The notes under the pieces were generated by a model. The model saw nothing but the letters and a program-made list of their open reading frames with translations. It was not told the DNA's origin and did not search any database. 16,071 bases of DNA, taken from an uncultured Gemmatimonadota bacterium (GTDB lineage: Bacteria; Gemmatimonadota; Gemmatimonadetes; Gemmatimonadales; Gemmatimonadaceae). Shown here piece after piece: positions 5,984-12,843 of the stretch. Position 1 is the stretch's first letter. Every line of letters begins with the position of its first letter. Made by a program: the position numbers and the translations under genes. The stretch lies in the NCBI GenBank assembly GCA_946480295.1, contig CAMLIT010000100.1, forward strand, positions 1-16,071, read 5' to 3'.

Positions 5984-7260
5984 CGCCGGCCCCGGAGCCA
6001 GGTCGCCGGATCCACCGCGGGGCCGCCGTGCCGGATCTCGAAGTGGAGGTGCGCCGGCAGGTCGGGGTCGGAGATCCCCGTGCCGCCGATGACCTGTCCC
6101 TTCGCGACGTGCTCGTGCAGGTGGACGTCCGCCCGCGACAGCGAGCCGTAGATCGAGTAGTCGCCGCCGCCGTGGTCGACGATCACGGTGAGGCCGTACG
6201 TGCCGAGCTGACCGACGCTGACGACGCGGCCGGCGGCGACGGCGTGCACCGCCGTGCCGACGGCCGCCTGGATGCCGACGCCGTTCCAGCGGATGGTGGT
6301 GTTGTTCTCCGTCTGCGCCTTGCCGTAGGTGTAGAGCAGCGAGCCCTGGACCGGCCAGTCGAGGCGGCCGTAGTCGCTCGTGTGGATGCTGCTCCGCGTC
6401 CGCGGCGCGTTCGGGCGCGCGCTCTCCAGCCGCTTGCGCTCGGCCTCGAAGGCGGCGATGGCGTCGGTGAGCTGCGTCTCCGTGCGGCGGAGGCTGGCCA
6501 GCCGTTGCTCGGCCTTCGCCGCCGTGTGCTTCGCCTGCTGGAGCCGGCCCGCCTGCTGCCGCTGCAGGTCGCGCAGCCGCCCCTCCTCCTGCTGCTTGTC
6601 GTTCCGGCTCTCCTCGAGGTCGTTCTGCAGGGTGACGAGGCGATTGCGCTGGAGCTGCGCCTGGTCGCGAAGCTGCTCGACGCGGCTCACCAGCGCCCGG
6701 TCGTGCAGGGCGAGCAGGTGCAGGTACTTGTAGCGCGCCACGAGGTCGCCGAACGAGTTCGCCGAGAGGAGCACTTCCATGTCGTAGAGCGGCCCGCGCT
6801 TGTAGATCTCGACGAGCCGGTGGTGCATGGAGGCGCGGCGCTGGGTGAGCCGCGTCTGCGTGCGGGCGAGATCGGCCGACGCCTCGTTCACCTCGTCGGC
6901 GATGGACGCGAGCTCGGCGTCGATCGTCTGGACGATGCGCTGGGTGGCCGCCGCGCGCGCGTCGAGGTTCGCGACCTCCTCGCTCAGGTCGTGGACGTTC
7001 GCCTGGATCTCCGTCATCCGCTTCTCCAGCGCCGCCCGCTCGCGCCGGATCCGCTCGAGCGTGTCCCGCTGGGCGCGGAGGCGGGAGGCGGGGTCGGGGG
7101 CCTGAGCGCGGGACGCGCGAAGCGGGACGAGCGACGCGAGCAGGGCCGCCGCGCCACAGACGAGAATCCATCGCCGAGCGCGAGGCCCACGCGTCGCGCG
7201 TCCCGCGTCCCGCGTCCCCACCCTCGTCCCTCGTCCCTCGTCCCTCGTCCCTCCCATCAT
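5980..7260 (-). CDS. EnvC-like murein hydrolase activator (coiled coil plus degenerate LytM/M23 domain)
   Basis: 426 residues from the ATG at 7260. Order: repeat-encoded Gly/Arg/Thr/Asp extension (1-28), signal peptide (about 29-54, RRWILVCGAAALLASLVPL, ending AQA), long coiled coil (about 55-285), and a LytM domain (about 297-426). Active M23 enzymes have H-x3-D before G-T-x-V-x-A; here the site reads WNGVGI, as in E. coli EnvC (WKGMVI), so two zinc ligands are lost. H363 in VDHGGGD and the HLH of AHLHFEIR remain. It is therefore probably a non-enzymatic amidase activator in the periplasm, controlled by FtsEX encoded just upstream (ftsX stop overlaps as ATGA). An internal GTG at V14 is an alternative start that would drop part of the repeat. 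Confidence 0.9.
   Translation of the reverse strand: MMGGTRDEGRGTRVGTRDAGRATRGPRARRWILVCGAAALLASLVPLRASRAQAPDPASRLRAQRDTLERIRRERAALEKRMTEIQANVHDLSEEVANLDARAAATQRIVQTIDAELASIADEVNEASADLARTQTRLTQRRASMHHRLVEIYKRGPLYDMEVLLSANSFGDLVARYKYLHLLALHDRALVSRVEQLRDQAQLQRNRLVTLQNDLEESRNDKQQEEGRLRDLQRQQAGRLQQAKHTAAKAEQRLASLRRTETQLTDAIAAFEAERKRLESARPNAPRTRSSIHTSDYGRLDWPVQGSLLYTYGKAQTENNTTIRWNGVGIQAAVGTAVHAVAAGRVVSVGQLGTYGLTVIVDHGGGDYSIYGSLSRADVHLHEHVAKGQVIGGTGISDPDLPAHLHFEIRHGGPAVDPATWLRGRR
7191..7253 (-). repeat. Nine-unit heptamer tandem repeat at the ftsX/EnvC-like junction
   Basis: Read on the coding strand: four GAGGGAC units (7253-7226), one variant GAGGGTG (7225-7219), three GGGACGC units (7218-7198) and one variant GCGACGC (7197-7191). 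All nine are in the same 7-bp phase, 63 bp in total, so three-frame neutral. They start four bases after the ATG ATG that overlaps the ftsX stop and are translated as GTRDEGRGTRVGTRDAGRAT. Two further single-strand-inverted units (GCGGGAC on the plus strand) lie at 7108-7114 and 7122-7128 in the signal-peptide codons. Confidence 0.9.
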
Positions 7261-8105
7261 ACCCGCCGCAGATGCCTGCCGACCGACACCGCGCTCCCGA
7301 ACAGCCCGATGAGCGCGCCCGACAGGATGCCGGCGATGGCGAGGCGGCGGTCGAAGAAGACCGTCTGGAAGTTGAGGTAGTGCTGCACCGCCTCCATCGC
7401 GATCCAGGTGAACCCCAGCGCGAGCGCCCCGCCCATGATCCCCTTGGCGAACCCCTCGATGAGGAAGGGACGGCGGACGTAGCCGTCGGTGGCGCCGACG
7501 AGGCGCATGATCGCGATCTCCTCGCTCCGCGCCAGCACCGCCATGCGGATCGTCGCGCCGATGATGATGATGGCCACCGCGGCGAAGGCGATCCCCAGCC
7601 CGCTCGCCACGACGGCGGCGATGTTCCGGAGCCGGTAGAGCTTCGTGATCCACTCCTCGCCGAAGCGGACGTCATCGACGAAGGCATAGCCGCGCACGCG
7701 GTTGGCAACGCGGCGCACGGTCGCCGGATCGCGATAGCCCGGCTTGAGGTGGATGTCGATCGACGCCGGCAGGAAGTCGGCGTCGAAGACGTCGCTGAAC
7801 TCGCCGAGCTCGCGCCGCGCGCGGGCGAGGGCCTGGGTCTTCGTCACGAGGTCCACGCTCGCGACCTCGGGGTAGCGCGCGATGTCGTTCGCCGCCGCCG
7901 CGAGCTGCGCCGGGTCGGTGCTGTCGGCGACGAAGGCGCGGATCTCGACGCGCTCCTCGACCTTCCGCAGCGCGTCGCGGATGTTGAGGGCGACGAGGCC
8001 GAAGAGGCCGAAGGCGAAGAGGGAGAAGGCGATCGTCGTGACGCTGAGGGCGCTCAGCAGGGGGGCGCGCCGGAAGGCGAACGCCGCGTCGCGGAAGGCG
8101 CGCAT
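7257..8105 (-). CDS. ftsX: Cell-division protein FtsX
   Basis: 282-residue integral membrane partner of FtsE. Four transmembrane segments can be placed: about 17-41 (LSALSVTTIAFSLFAFG), 161-184, 218-240 and 255-275. The large periplasmic loop between TM1 and TM2 (about 42-160) is the part that contacts the EnvC-type activator in known systems. The FtsX hallmark SEEIAIMRLVGATDGYVRRPF (from 194) precedes TM3. The ATG at 8105 overlaps the ftsE stop (TGATG); a longer in-frame ATG at 8189 lies inside ftsE and gives a low-complexity, non-homologous lead, so it was not used. The TGA overlaps the start of the EnvC-like gene, consistent with one FtsEX-activator complex. Confidence 0.95.
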   Translation of the reverse strand: MRAFRDAAFAFRRAPLLSALSVTTIAFSLFAFGLFGLVALNIRDALRKVEERVEIRAFVADSTDPAQLAAAANDIARYPEVASVDLVTKTQALARARRELGEFSDVFDADFLPASIDIHLKPGYRDPATVRRVANRVRGYAFVDDVRFGEEWITKLYRLRNIAAVVASGLGIAFAAVAIIIIGATIRMAVLARSEEIAIMRLVGATDGYVRRPFLIEGFAKGIMGGALALGFTWIAMEAVQHYLNFQTVFFDRRLAIAGILSGALIGLFGSAVSVGRHLRRV

Positions 8106-8800
8106 CAGTTGCCCACCGGCGCCGTCTGGCGCCCGCTGTCGGTCGAATCGAAGACGATGCGGCCCTTGTCCATCTCCAGGACGCGGCACTCGCCGCGGCG
8201 GATGAGCTCCAGGTCGTGCGTCGCCATGATCACCGCCGTCCCCGCCGCGTTGATCTCGCGCAGGAGCTGGAAGATGCCGTGGGACGCGCGGTGGTCGAGG
8301 TTGCCCGTGGGCTCGTCGGCGATGAGGACGACGGGGTCGTTGACGAGCGCGCGCGCGATCGCGACGCGCTGCTGCTCGCCCCCGGAGAGCTCACGCGGGA
8401 AGGCCCGCGCCTTCGACGCGAGCCCCACCTGCGCGAGCACGCGGCTCACCTTCCCCGGGATGGTGTCGCGCTTCGCGCCCGTGACCTCCAGGGCGAAGGC
8501 GACGTTCGCCTCCGCCGTGCGGTCCTCGAGGAGCCGGAAATCCTGGAAGACGATGCCGAGCCGGCGCCGGAGCTTCGGGATGTCGCTGTGGCGCACCTCG
8601 CGCGACGAGAAGCCGCTCACCCGCACCTCGCCGCTCGACGGGCGCTCCTCCATGTACGCGAGCTTCAGGATCGTGCTCTTGCCCGCGCCGCTGGGCCCGG
8701 TGAGGAGGATGAACTCCCCCTTCGCGAGGTGGAAGCTGACGTCGTGCAGCGCCTCCCCGGACCGCGGATAGACCTTCGAGACCTTCGAGAAGAGAATCAT
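8105..8800 (-). CDS. ftsE: Cell-division ATP-binding protein FtsE
   Basis: 231-residue ABC ATPase that couples cytoplasmic ATP hydrolysis to the FtsX/EnvC-like periplasmic switch. Walker A GPSGAGKST (35-43), Q-loop Q86 in VFQDFRLLEDRT, signature LSGGEQQRVAIARAL (138-152), Walker B VVLIADEPTGNLD (157-169, catalytic E163) and H-loop H195 in ATHD are all intact. The sequence FQDFRLLxDRT is typical of FtsE rather than of LolD-type ATPases, and the adjacent ftsX confirms the call. The start at 8800 is 2 bp after the stop of the AI-2E-type gene. Confidence 0.96.
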   Translation of the reverse strand: MILFSKVSKVYPRSGEALHDVSFHLAKGEFILLTGPSGAGKSTILKLAYMEERPSSGEVRVSGFSSREVRHSDIPKLRRRLGIVFQDFRLLEDRTAEANVAFALEVTGAKRDTIPGKVSRVLAQVGLASKARAFPRELSGGEQQRVAIARALVNDPVVLIADEPTGNLDHRASHGIFQLLREINAAGTAVIMATHDLELIRRGECRVLEMDKGRIVFDSTDSGRQTAPVGN

Positions 8801-8802
8801 CG

Positions 8803-9939
8803 CTAAAGCTCAGACGCGTCGATCGGGGCCTCGTCACCCTCGGCCTCCACCAGCCGCCACGCCGCGGAAGTGGTCACCGTGTCGAGGATGGCCTTGAGGA
8901 GCCCGATGAGGATCGGGCCGAGGACGATGCCGACCAGGCCGAACGTGTATACCCCGGTCACCAGGCCGAGGAACATCCAGTAGAAGTTCAGGACGCGCGA
9001 GCGCTCGGCGGCGATCTTGGGGCGGAGGAATGTCGTAATGTACAGCGTGTTCACGAGGAAGCCGACGGCGGCCATCGTCAGCGCCGCGCCCGGCGCGCCG
9101 CGGAAGACGAACAGCCACGCCGCCACCGGCAGGTACACGCTCCACGAGCCGACGATCGGGAAGAAGCCGATGACGAAGGCGACGACGGCGAGCACGCCCG
9201 CCAGCGGCACGCCGAAGGCGAGGTTCAGGACGAGGATCACCGCCGCCTTGAGCGCCTGCGTCAGGAAGGTCGAGTAGATGGCGCCGTAGAGCACGCCGCG
9301 TACGTTCGTCTCGAGCGCCGCCGCGAGCCCACTGTACCGCGCGGGGAGCCTGGCGCGCAGGTACCGGGTGATCGTCTCCGCGTCCACGAGGAGGTAGAAC
9401 GCGGTGAAGAGGAAGACGCTCGCCGCGACGGCGAGCTCCACGATCGCGTTGCGGATCAGCGCGGGGATGCTGGCGCCGTAGTCGGACGCGCGCAGGACCC
9501 ACCGCTGGATCGACGCCCCGGTGTTCGCCGTGCGCATGAAGGCGATCCGGTGCAGCGCGTCGTCGATGCGCGTCGCGATCTCCTGCGAGTGCGCGTCGAC
9601 GTACGAGGCGGTCGCCGCGATCTCGGCGTAGCTGTACGCGAGCAGCGCGACCACGGGGACGCCGAGGACGAGGAGCGTCAGCACCGCCGCGACGGCGCGG
9701 CTGCGGATCCGGGCGTGCGCCCACGCGTAGACCGGCCGCATGTACACGGCGACGACGACGCCGACAATGCCGGCGATGATCACCGTCCGCACCATCCAGA
9801 GGAAGAGCGCGAGGACGATGGTGAACAGCGTCGTCGTGATCAGCATCCGACGCAGCTCGGGGAGCGTGACGTCGGCGAGGCGGGCGTTGGCGCGCCGCTC
9901 GACCCGGCGGCGGTCGTCGGGGCCGGGCAGCGCTTCCAT
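8803..9939 (-). CDS. AI-2E family transporter (PerM/YdiK-type membrane protein)
   Basis: 378-residue polytopic inner-membrane protein. A charged cytoplasmic N-terminus (1-32) is followed by hydrophobic helices at about 33-70, then 80-102 (AVLTLLVLGVPVVALLAYSY), a soluble insert (about 103-165), and a C-terminal bundle of about five helices. Family motifs are visible: FFPIVGSWSVYLP, the R-P-K segment TFLRPKIAAERSRVLNFYW, and FGLVGIVLGPILIGLLKAI at the end. The family is named for an autoinducer-2 exporter, but members also export other solutes or ions, so the substrate is unknown. The ATG at 9939 overlaps the upstream PLP-enzyme stop (TGATG). The C-terminal tail is acidic (EAEGDEAPIDASEL). Confidence 0.93.
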   Translation of the reverse strand: MEALPGPDDRRRVERRANARLADVTLPELRRMLITTTLFTIVLALFLWMVRTVIIAGIVGVVVAVYMRPVYAWAHARIRSRAVAAVLTLLVLGVPVVALLAYSYAEIAATASYVDAHSQEIATRIDDALHRIAFMRTANTGASIQRWVLRASDYGASIPALIRNAIVELAVAASVFLFTAFYLLVDAETITRYLRARLPARYSGLAAALETNVRGVLYGAIYSTFLTQALKAAVILVLNLAFGVPLAGVLAVVAFVIGFFPIVGSWSVYLPVAAWLFVFRGAPGAALTMAAVGFLVNTLYITTFLRPKIAAERSRVLNFYWMFLGLVTGVYTFGLVGIVLGPILIGLLKAILDTVTTSAAWRLVEAEGDEAPIDASEL

Positions 9940-11105
9940 CAGCGCAGCGCGTGCTCGATGTCGGCGATCAGGTCCTCGGCGCTCTCGATCCCGATGCTCA
10001 GCCGGAGGAAGCCGTCGGGGACCCCCGCGGCCTCGCGCTGGGCGCTCGTCAGCCCGGCGTGCGACGTGTAGCGCGGCTCGCACACGAGCGAGTCCACGCC
10101 TCCGAGGCTCGGGGCGTGGCGGAAGAGCCTGAGCCGGCGGAGGAAGCGCTCCGTCGCGCGGGCGCCGCCGGCGAGCTCGATCGCCATCATCCCGCCGAAG
10201 CCGTCCATGAGCGCCTTCGCCGTCTCGTGGTCCGGATGATCGGGGAGGCCGGGGTAGTGCACGCGCCGGATCTCGCGCCGCGCGCTGCACCACTCGGCGA
10301 GCGCCATCGCGTTCTCGTTCTGCCGGCGCACGCGCACGTCCAGCGTCTTGAGCCCGCGCTCGAGCAGCCAGGCGGCGAAGGGGTCCGGCGCCTGTCCCCA
10401 GAGCTTCATCTTCTGCCGCACCTCCTCGATGTACGAGCCGGTGCCGCACACCACGCCCCCGAGCACGTCGTGATGCCCGTTGAGGAACTTCGTCGCCGAG
10501 TGGATGACGACGTCCGCCCCGTGCTCGAGCGGGCGCAGGTTCACCGGGCTGGCGAAGGTGGAGTCCACGACGAGCGCGATCCCCAGCTCCTTCGTGATGT
10601 AGCCGACGGGGCGCAGGTCGATGACGCGGCAGGTGGGGTTCACCGGCGTCTCGAGGAAGATGGCGCGCGTATGCTTGCGCAGCGAGCGGCGCCAGACGCG
10701 CGTCTCCAGCGGGTCGACGAGGGTGACCTCGATGCCGAACGAGGCGAACTCGCGCGTGAACAGCTCCTGGCTGCCGCCGTAGATCCAGGCGCTGGCGATG
10801 AGGTGGTCGCCGGGGCGCAGGAGGGCGAGGAGGGCGCAGGCGGTGGCGCCCATGCCGCTGGCGAGGAGCGCCGCCGCCTCCGCGCCCTCCAGCGCGGCGA
10901 CCCGCCGCTGCACCGCCTCCGCGTTCGGCGCATTGCCGTAGCGCGGATAGCGCATCCCCTCCGCCGTGCCGACGTCCTGGATGAAGTTCACCGACTGGAC
11001 GAGCGGCTGGACGACGGGGGCGCCCGACTCGCGCGCGCGGCGCTCCTCGTCGCCGGCGTGGACGGCGAGCGTCGGCAGGGTCGGCGGCTTGCGGCGCGGG
11101 GGCAT
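9939..11105 (-). CDS. Trans-sulfuration-family PLP enzyme (cystathionine synthase/lyase or methionine gamma-lyase type)
   Basis: 388-residue cytosolic fold-type I PLP enzyme of the Cys/Met metabolism family. Visible sites: phosphate-binding loop of the partner subunit YPRYGNAPN (53-61), ASGMGA (82-87), the ETPVNPTC segment (152-159), D181 for the pyridine nitrogen, the Schiff-base lysine K206 in HSATKFLNGHHD, and the C-terminal SLGGVDSLVCEPRYTSHA and LRLSIGIE motifs with the carboxylate-binding Arg. The Cys typical of methionine gamma-lyase active sites is not evident at IYGGSQEL, which slightly favours cystathionine gamma-synthase or a lyase, but sequence reading alone cannot decide. It starts 4 bp after the upstream gene and its stop overlaps the next start. 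Confidence 0.92.
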   Translation of the reverse strand: MPPRRKPPTLPTLAVHAGDEERRARESGAPVVQPLVQSVNFIQDVGTAEGMRYPRYGNAPNAEAVQRRVAALEGAEAAALLASGMGATACALLALLRPGDHLIASAWIYGGSQELFTREFASFGIEVTLVDPLETRVWRRSLRKHTRAIFLETPVNPTCRVIDLRPVGYITKELGIALVVDSTFASPVNLRPLEHGADVVIHSATKFLNGHHDVLGGVVCGTGSYIEEVRQKMKLWGQAPDPFAAWLLERGLKTLDVRVRRQNENAMALAEWCSARREIRRVHYPGLPDHPDHETAKALMDGFGGMMAIELAGGARATERFLRRLRLFRHAPSLGGVDSLVCEPRYTSHAGLTSAQREAAGVPDGFLRLSIGIESAEDLIADIEHALR

Positions 11106-11109
11106 GGGC

Positions 11110-11415
11110 TCAGGCCAGCGCGCCGCGGCGGCCGCGCGTGTCGAGGTCGGGCTTGATGACGCGCACGATCTCCGAGGGCGAGGCGCCGAGCACGTCGCGC
11201 AGCACGACGTCGCCGCGGGGCAGGTCGGCGTCCACGACGACCGTCGCCAGCTCGTGCCGCCGCGGGCCGTAGACCCACGCCAGCTCGCCGTCCACGAGGA
11301 TCCGCTCGCGGGCGTCCTCGGGGTTGAGGAACACCGCGGGGCCGCGCTCCTCGTCGTCGGCCCGCGTCGCGATCAGCCGCAGCACGCGCAGCGGCCGCTG
11401 GATGCTCTCATCCAT
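11110..11415 (-). CDS. Hypothetical protein, 101 aa
   Basis: I do not recognise this family. The 101 residues are mostly short predicted strands: RPLRVLRLIAT, GPAVFLNPED, ERILVDGELAWVYGPRRHELATVVV, PRGDVVLRDVLGA and SEIVRVIKP. The order of a strand, an D-G-E-L turn, and a P-x-G-D turn is reminiscent of double-psi barrel (ADC-like or molybdopterin-dinucleotide-binding-like) folds, which is only a guess. No signal peptide, TM helix or Cys is present. The start at 11415 overlaps the end of the STAS-like gene by 8 bp, and the PLP-enzyme gene follows after 4 bp, so it is surely translated as part of the unit. It may belong functionally to the STAS/GHKL pair. Confidence 0.75.
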   Translation of the reverse strand: MDESIQRPLRVLRLIATRADDEERGPAVFLNPEDARERILVDGELAWVYGPRRHELATVVVDADLPRGDVVLRDVLGASPSEIVRVIKPDLDTRGRRGALA

Positions 11416-11962
11416 GCTTGCCTCCCACCGCCACGTAGGCGTCGTCCAGCTTCATGACGAGCCGCCGGCGCCACAGGGAATCGAGCGCGCGCCGCGCCGC
11501 GGCCGCCTCGGCGCCGAGCGATGCGGCGAGCGCGTCCTCGCTCGTCGGGCCGAGGCGCGACACCGCCTCCCACGCGCGCCGCTCCTCCTCGGAGAGCACG
11601 CCGACCACGTGCACGCCGTCCTCCTGCTCGATCGCCAGCGCCAAGCCGTGACGCTCCAAGACCGCCTCGATCGCGTCCCAGTGGTCGTCGGTCACGCCGC
11701 GGAAGAGGAAGTAGGTGTCGCGCGGCGGGTCGTCGGCGCAGTAGCGCAGGAGCAGCTTGGCGATCACCTCGTCGGCGCAGGAGAAGTCGATCATCGACAC
11801 GTGCGTGAAGTCGATGATCGTGAGCGAGCGCTCGCGCACCTCGGCGAGCAGCCGCTCGATCTCGTTGCGCACCGCGGCCCCCGTCGGCCGCGTCACGAGG
11901 TTCGAGTACAGCTCGCACGACACCGTCTGGCGCAGCACCGAGCTGAGGTCGATGTGATTCAT
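11408..11962 (-). CDS. STAS-like protein with C-terminal helical/winged-helix-like tail
   Basis: 184 residues. The N-terminal part (about 1-120) looks like a STAS-like domain of the DUF4325 kind: SVLRQTVSCELYSNLVTRPTG, then the core strand and loop LTIIDFTHVSMIDFSCADEV (47-66), where S56 or S61 could be the regulatory serine, and a further alternation of strands (DTYFLFRGV, LALAIEQEDGVHVVG). The C-terminal 60 residues (EERRAWEAVSRLGPTSEDALA ... RRLVMKLDDAYVAV) resemble a small winged helix. The ATG at 11962 overlaps the stop of the GHKL-ATPase gene (TGATG). A partner-switching or antitoxin-like role with that ATPase is inferred; a longer frame to 12112 lies inside the ATPase gene and was rejected. 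Confidence 0.8.
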   Translation of the reverse strand: MNHIDLSSVLRQTVSCELYSNLVTRPTGAAVRNEIERLLAEVRERSLTIIDFTHVSMIDFSCADEVIAKLLLRYCADDPPRDTYFLFRGVTDDHWDAIEAVLERHGLALAIEQEDGVHVVGVLSEEERRAWEAVSRLGPTSEDALAASLGAEAAAARRALDSLWRRRLVMKLDDAYVAVGGKHG

Positions 11963-12843
11963 CACGGCTCCGCCAACCGCTCCGGGATCGTCACCTGCAC
12001 CTGCGATCCCGCGAATGAGGGAAGATGCTCGACGAGCGGCGGCTCGTCGTCCCACTTCGGGACGATCGCGATCCGCGCCGTGCCGCTGCGCACCGAGAGC
12101 TTGCCGTCCCACCGGCCCACGTACCGTCGCACGCCGGCCAGCCCCTGGCCGCGCCCGGGATCACGGAAGCGGCTCACGCCGCGCACCACCGCGTCCTCGA
12201 GCGCCGCCGCGTCGTCCCAGCGGTCGCCGCGCTGCTTGCCCGTGCTCTCCAGCGACTGCCGGAAGCCGACCCCCGCGTCGCACACGGCGATGACGACGAC
12301 GCGCCGCCCGAGCCGCACCTTCCAGTTGTACGACTGCACCATGACGAAGCCGCCGCGCCCCGCGTGCTCGACGATGTTCTGGCAGACCTCCGACAGCGTC
12401 ATCGCGAACCCCACCGTGGCCTTGGCGTCGATGTGCAGCTCGTTCGACAGGATCTGCTGCGCCTTCTGCTGGATGCGCCCCACCACCTCGTGCACGTCCT
12501 CGCTCCGTGCCACCGGCGTGATCTCCAGGAGCACGTTCGAGTCGCCGCCGGCCGCGCGCTTCGGGATGCTCCCGTGCAGGTCGTACAGCTCGTCGGCGAG
12601 CCGGAAGAAGTTCGCGCGCGCCCAGTACGACGCCGTGTCCGCCTCCGGCGCGGCGAGCGCCGGCCGCTCGGCCCGCGCCTGGCCGAGGGTGAGCAGCGCC
12701 GTCAGCCCGTAGGGGGACGCCCACTTCGTGTGCCGGCAGTCCACGAGGATCTTCTCGTCCGGCGGGAGCGGCGCCACCTGCTCCAGCACCTGTTCGAAGC
12801 TGTGGTCGTCGAGCGAGACGGGAACGTTGACGACGGTCGTCAC
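11962..12843 (-). CDS. STAS-like domain plus GHKL (HATPase_c) ATP-binding protein
   Basis: 293 residues, soluble. Residues 1-100 form a STAS-like module (VNVPVSLDDHSFEQVLEQV, KILVDCRHTKWASPYGLTALLTL). Residues 110-293 are a GHKL ATP-binding domain with an N-box (SEVCQNIVEHAG, E152 and N156), G1 box DAGVGF (189-194), G2 box GRGQGLAGVRR (230-240) and a final strand GSQVQVTIP. There is no His-phosphoacceptor dimerisation domain or receiver, so it resembles anti-sigma-factor kinases of the SpoIIAB/RsbW group or their STAS-fused relatives rather than a sensor kinase. The start is GTG at 12843, overlapping the PfkB stop (GTGA). It is directly followed by the second STAS-like protein, likely its partner. 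Confidence 0.87.
   Translation of the reverse strand: MTTVVNVPVSLDDHSFEQVLEQVAPLPPDEKILVDCRHTKWASPYGLTALLTLGQARAERPALAAPEADTASYWARANFFRLADELYDLHGSIPKRAAGGDSNVLLEITPVARSEDVHEVVGRIQQKAQQILSNELHIDAKATVGFAMTLSEVCQNIVEHAGRGGFVMVQSYNWKVRLGRRVVVIAVCDAGVGFRQSLESTGKQRGDRWDDAAALEDAVVRGVSRFRDPGRGQGLAGVRRYVGRWDGKLSVRSGTARIAIVPKWDDEPPLVEHLPSFAGSQVQVTIPERLAEP

Noticed and set aside
7191..7253. Heptamer array considered as a CRISPR array
   Set aside because: Units are 7 bp with no spacers and no cas genes are nearby.
7261..7653. Upstream extension of the EnvC-like frame to 7653
   Set aside because: It lies out of frame inside ftsX and is low-complexity Arg/Gly/His sequence; the ATG at 7260 with ATGA overlap explains the start.
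5774..7708. 644-residue minus-strand open frame ending with the zinc-ribbon protein
   Set aside because: Only the last 69 codons show a real protein; the rest runs out of frame through the EnvC-like gene and ftsX.
11963..12112. Longer start for the second STAS-like protein at 12112
   Set aside because: This would lie inside the GHKL-ATPase gene and adds low-complexity sequence; the ATG at 11962 overlaps the stop in the TGATG style of the operon.
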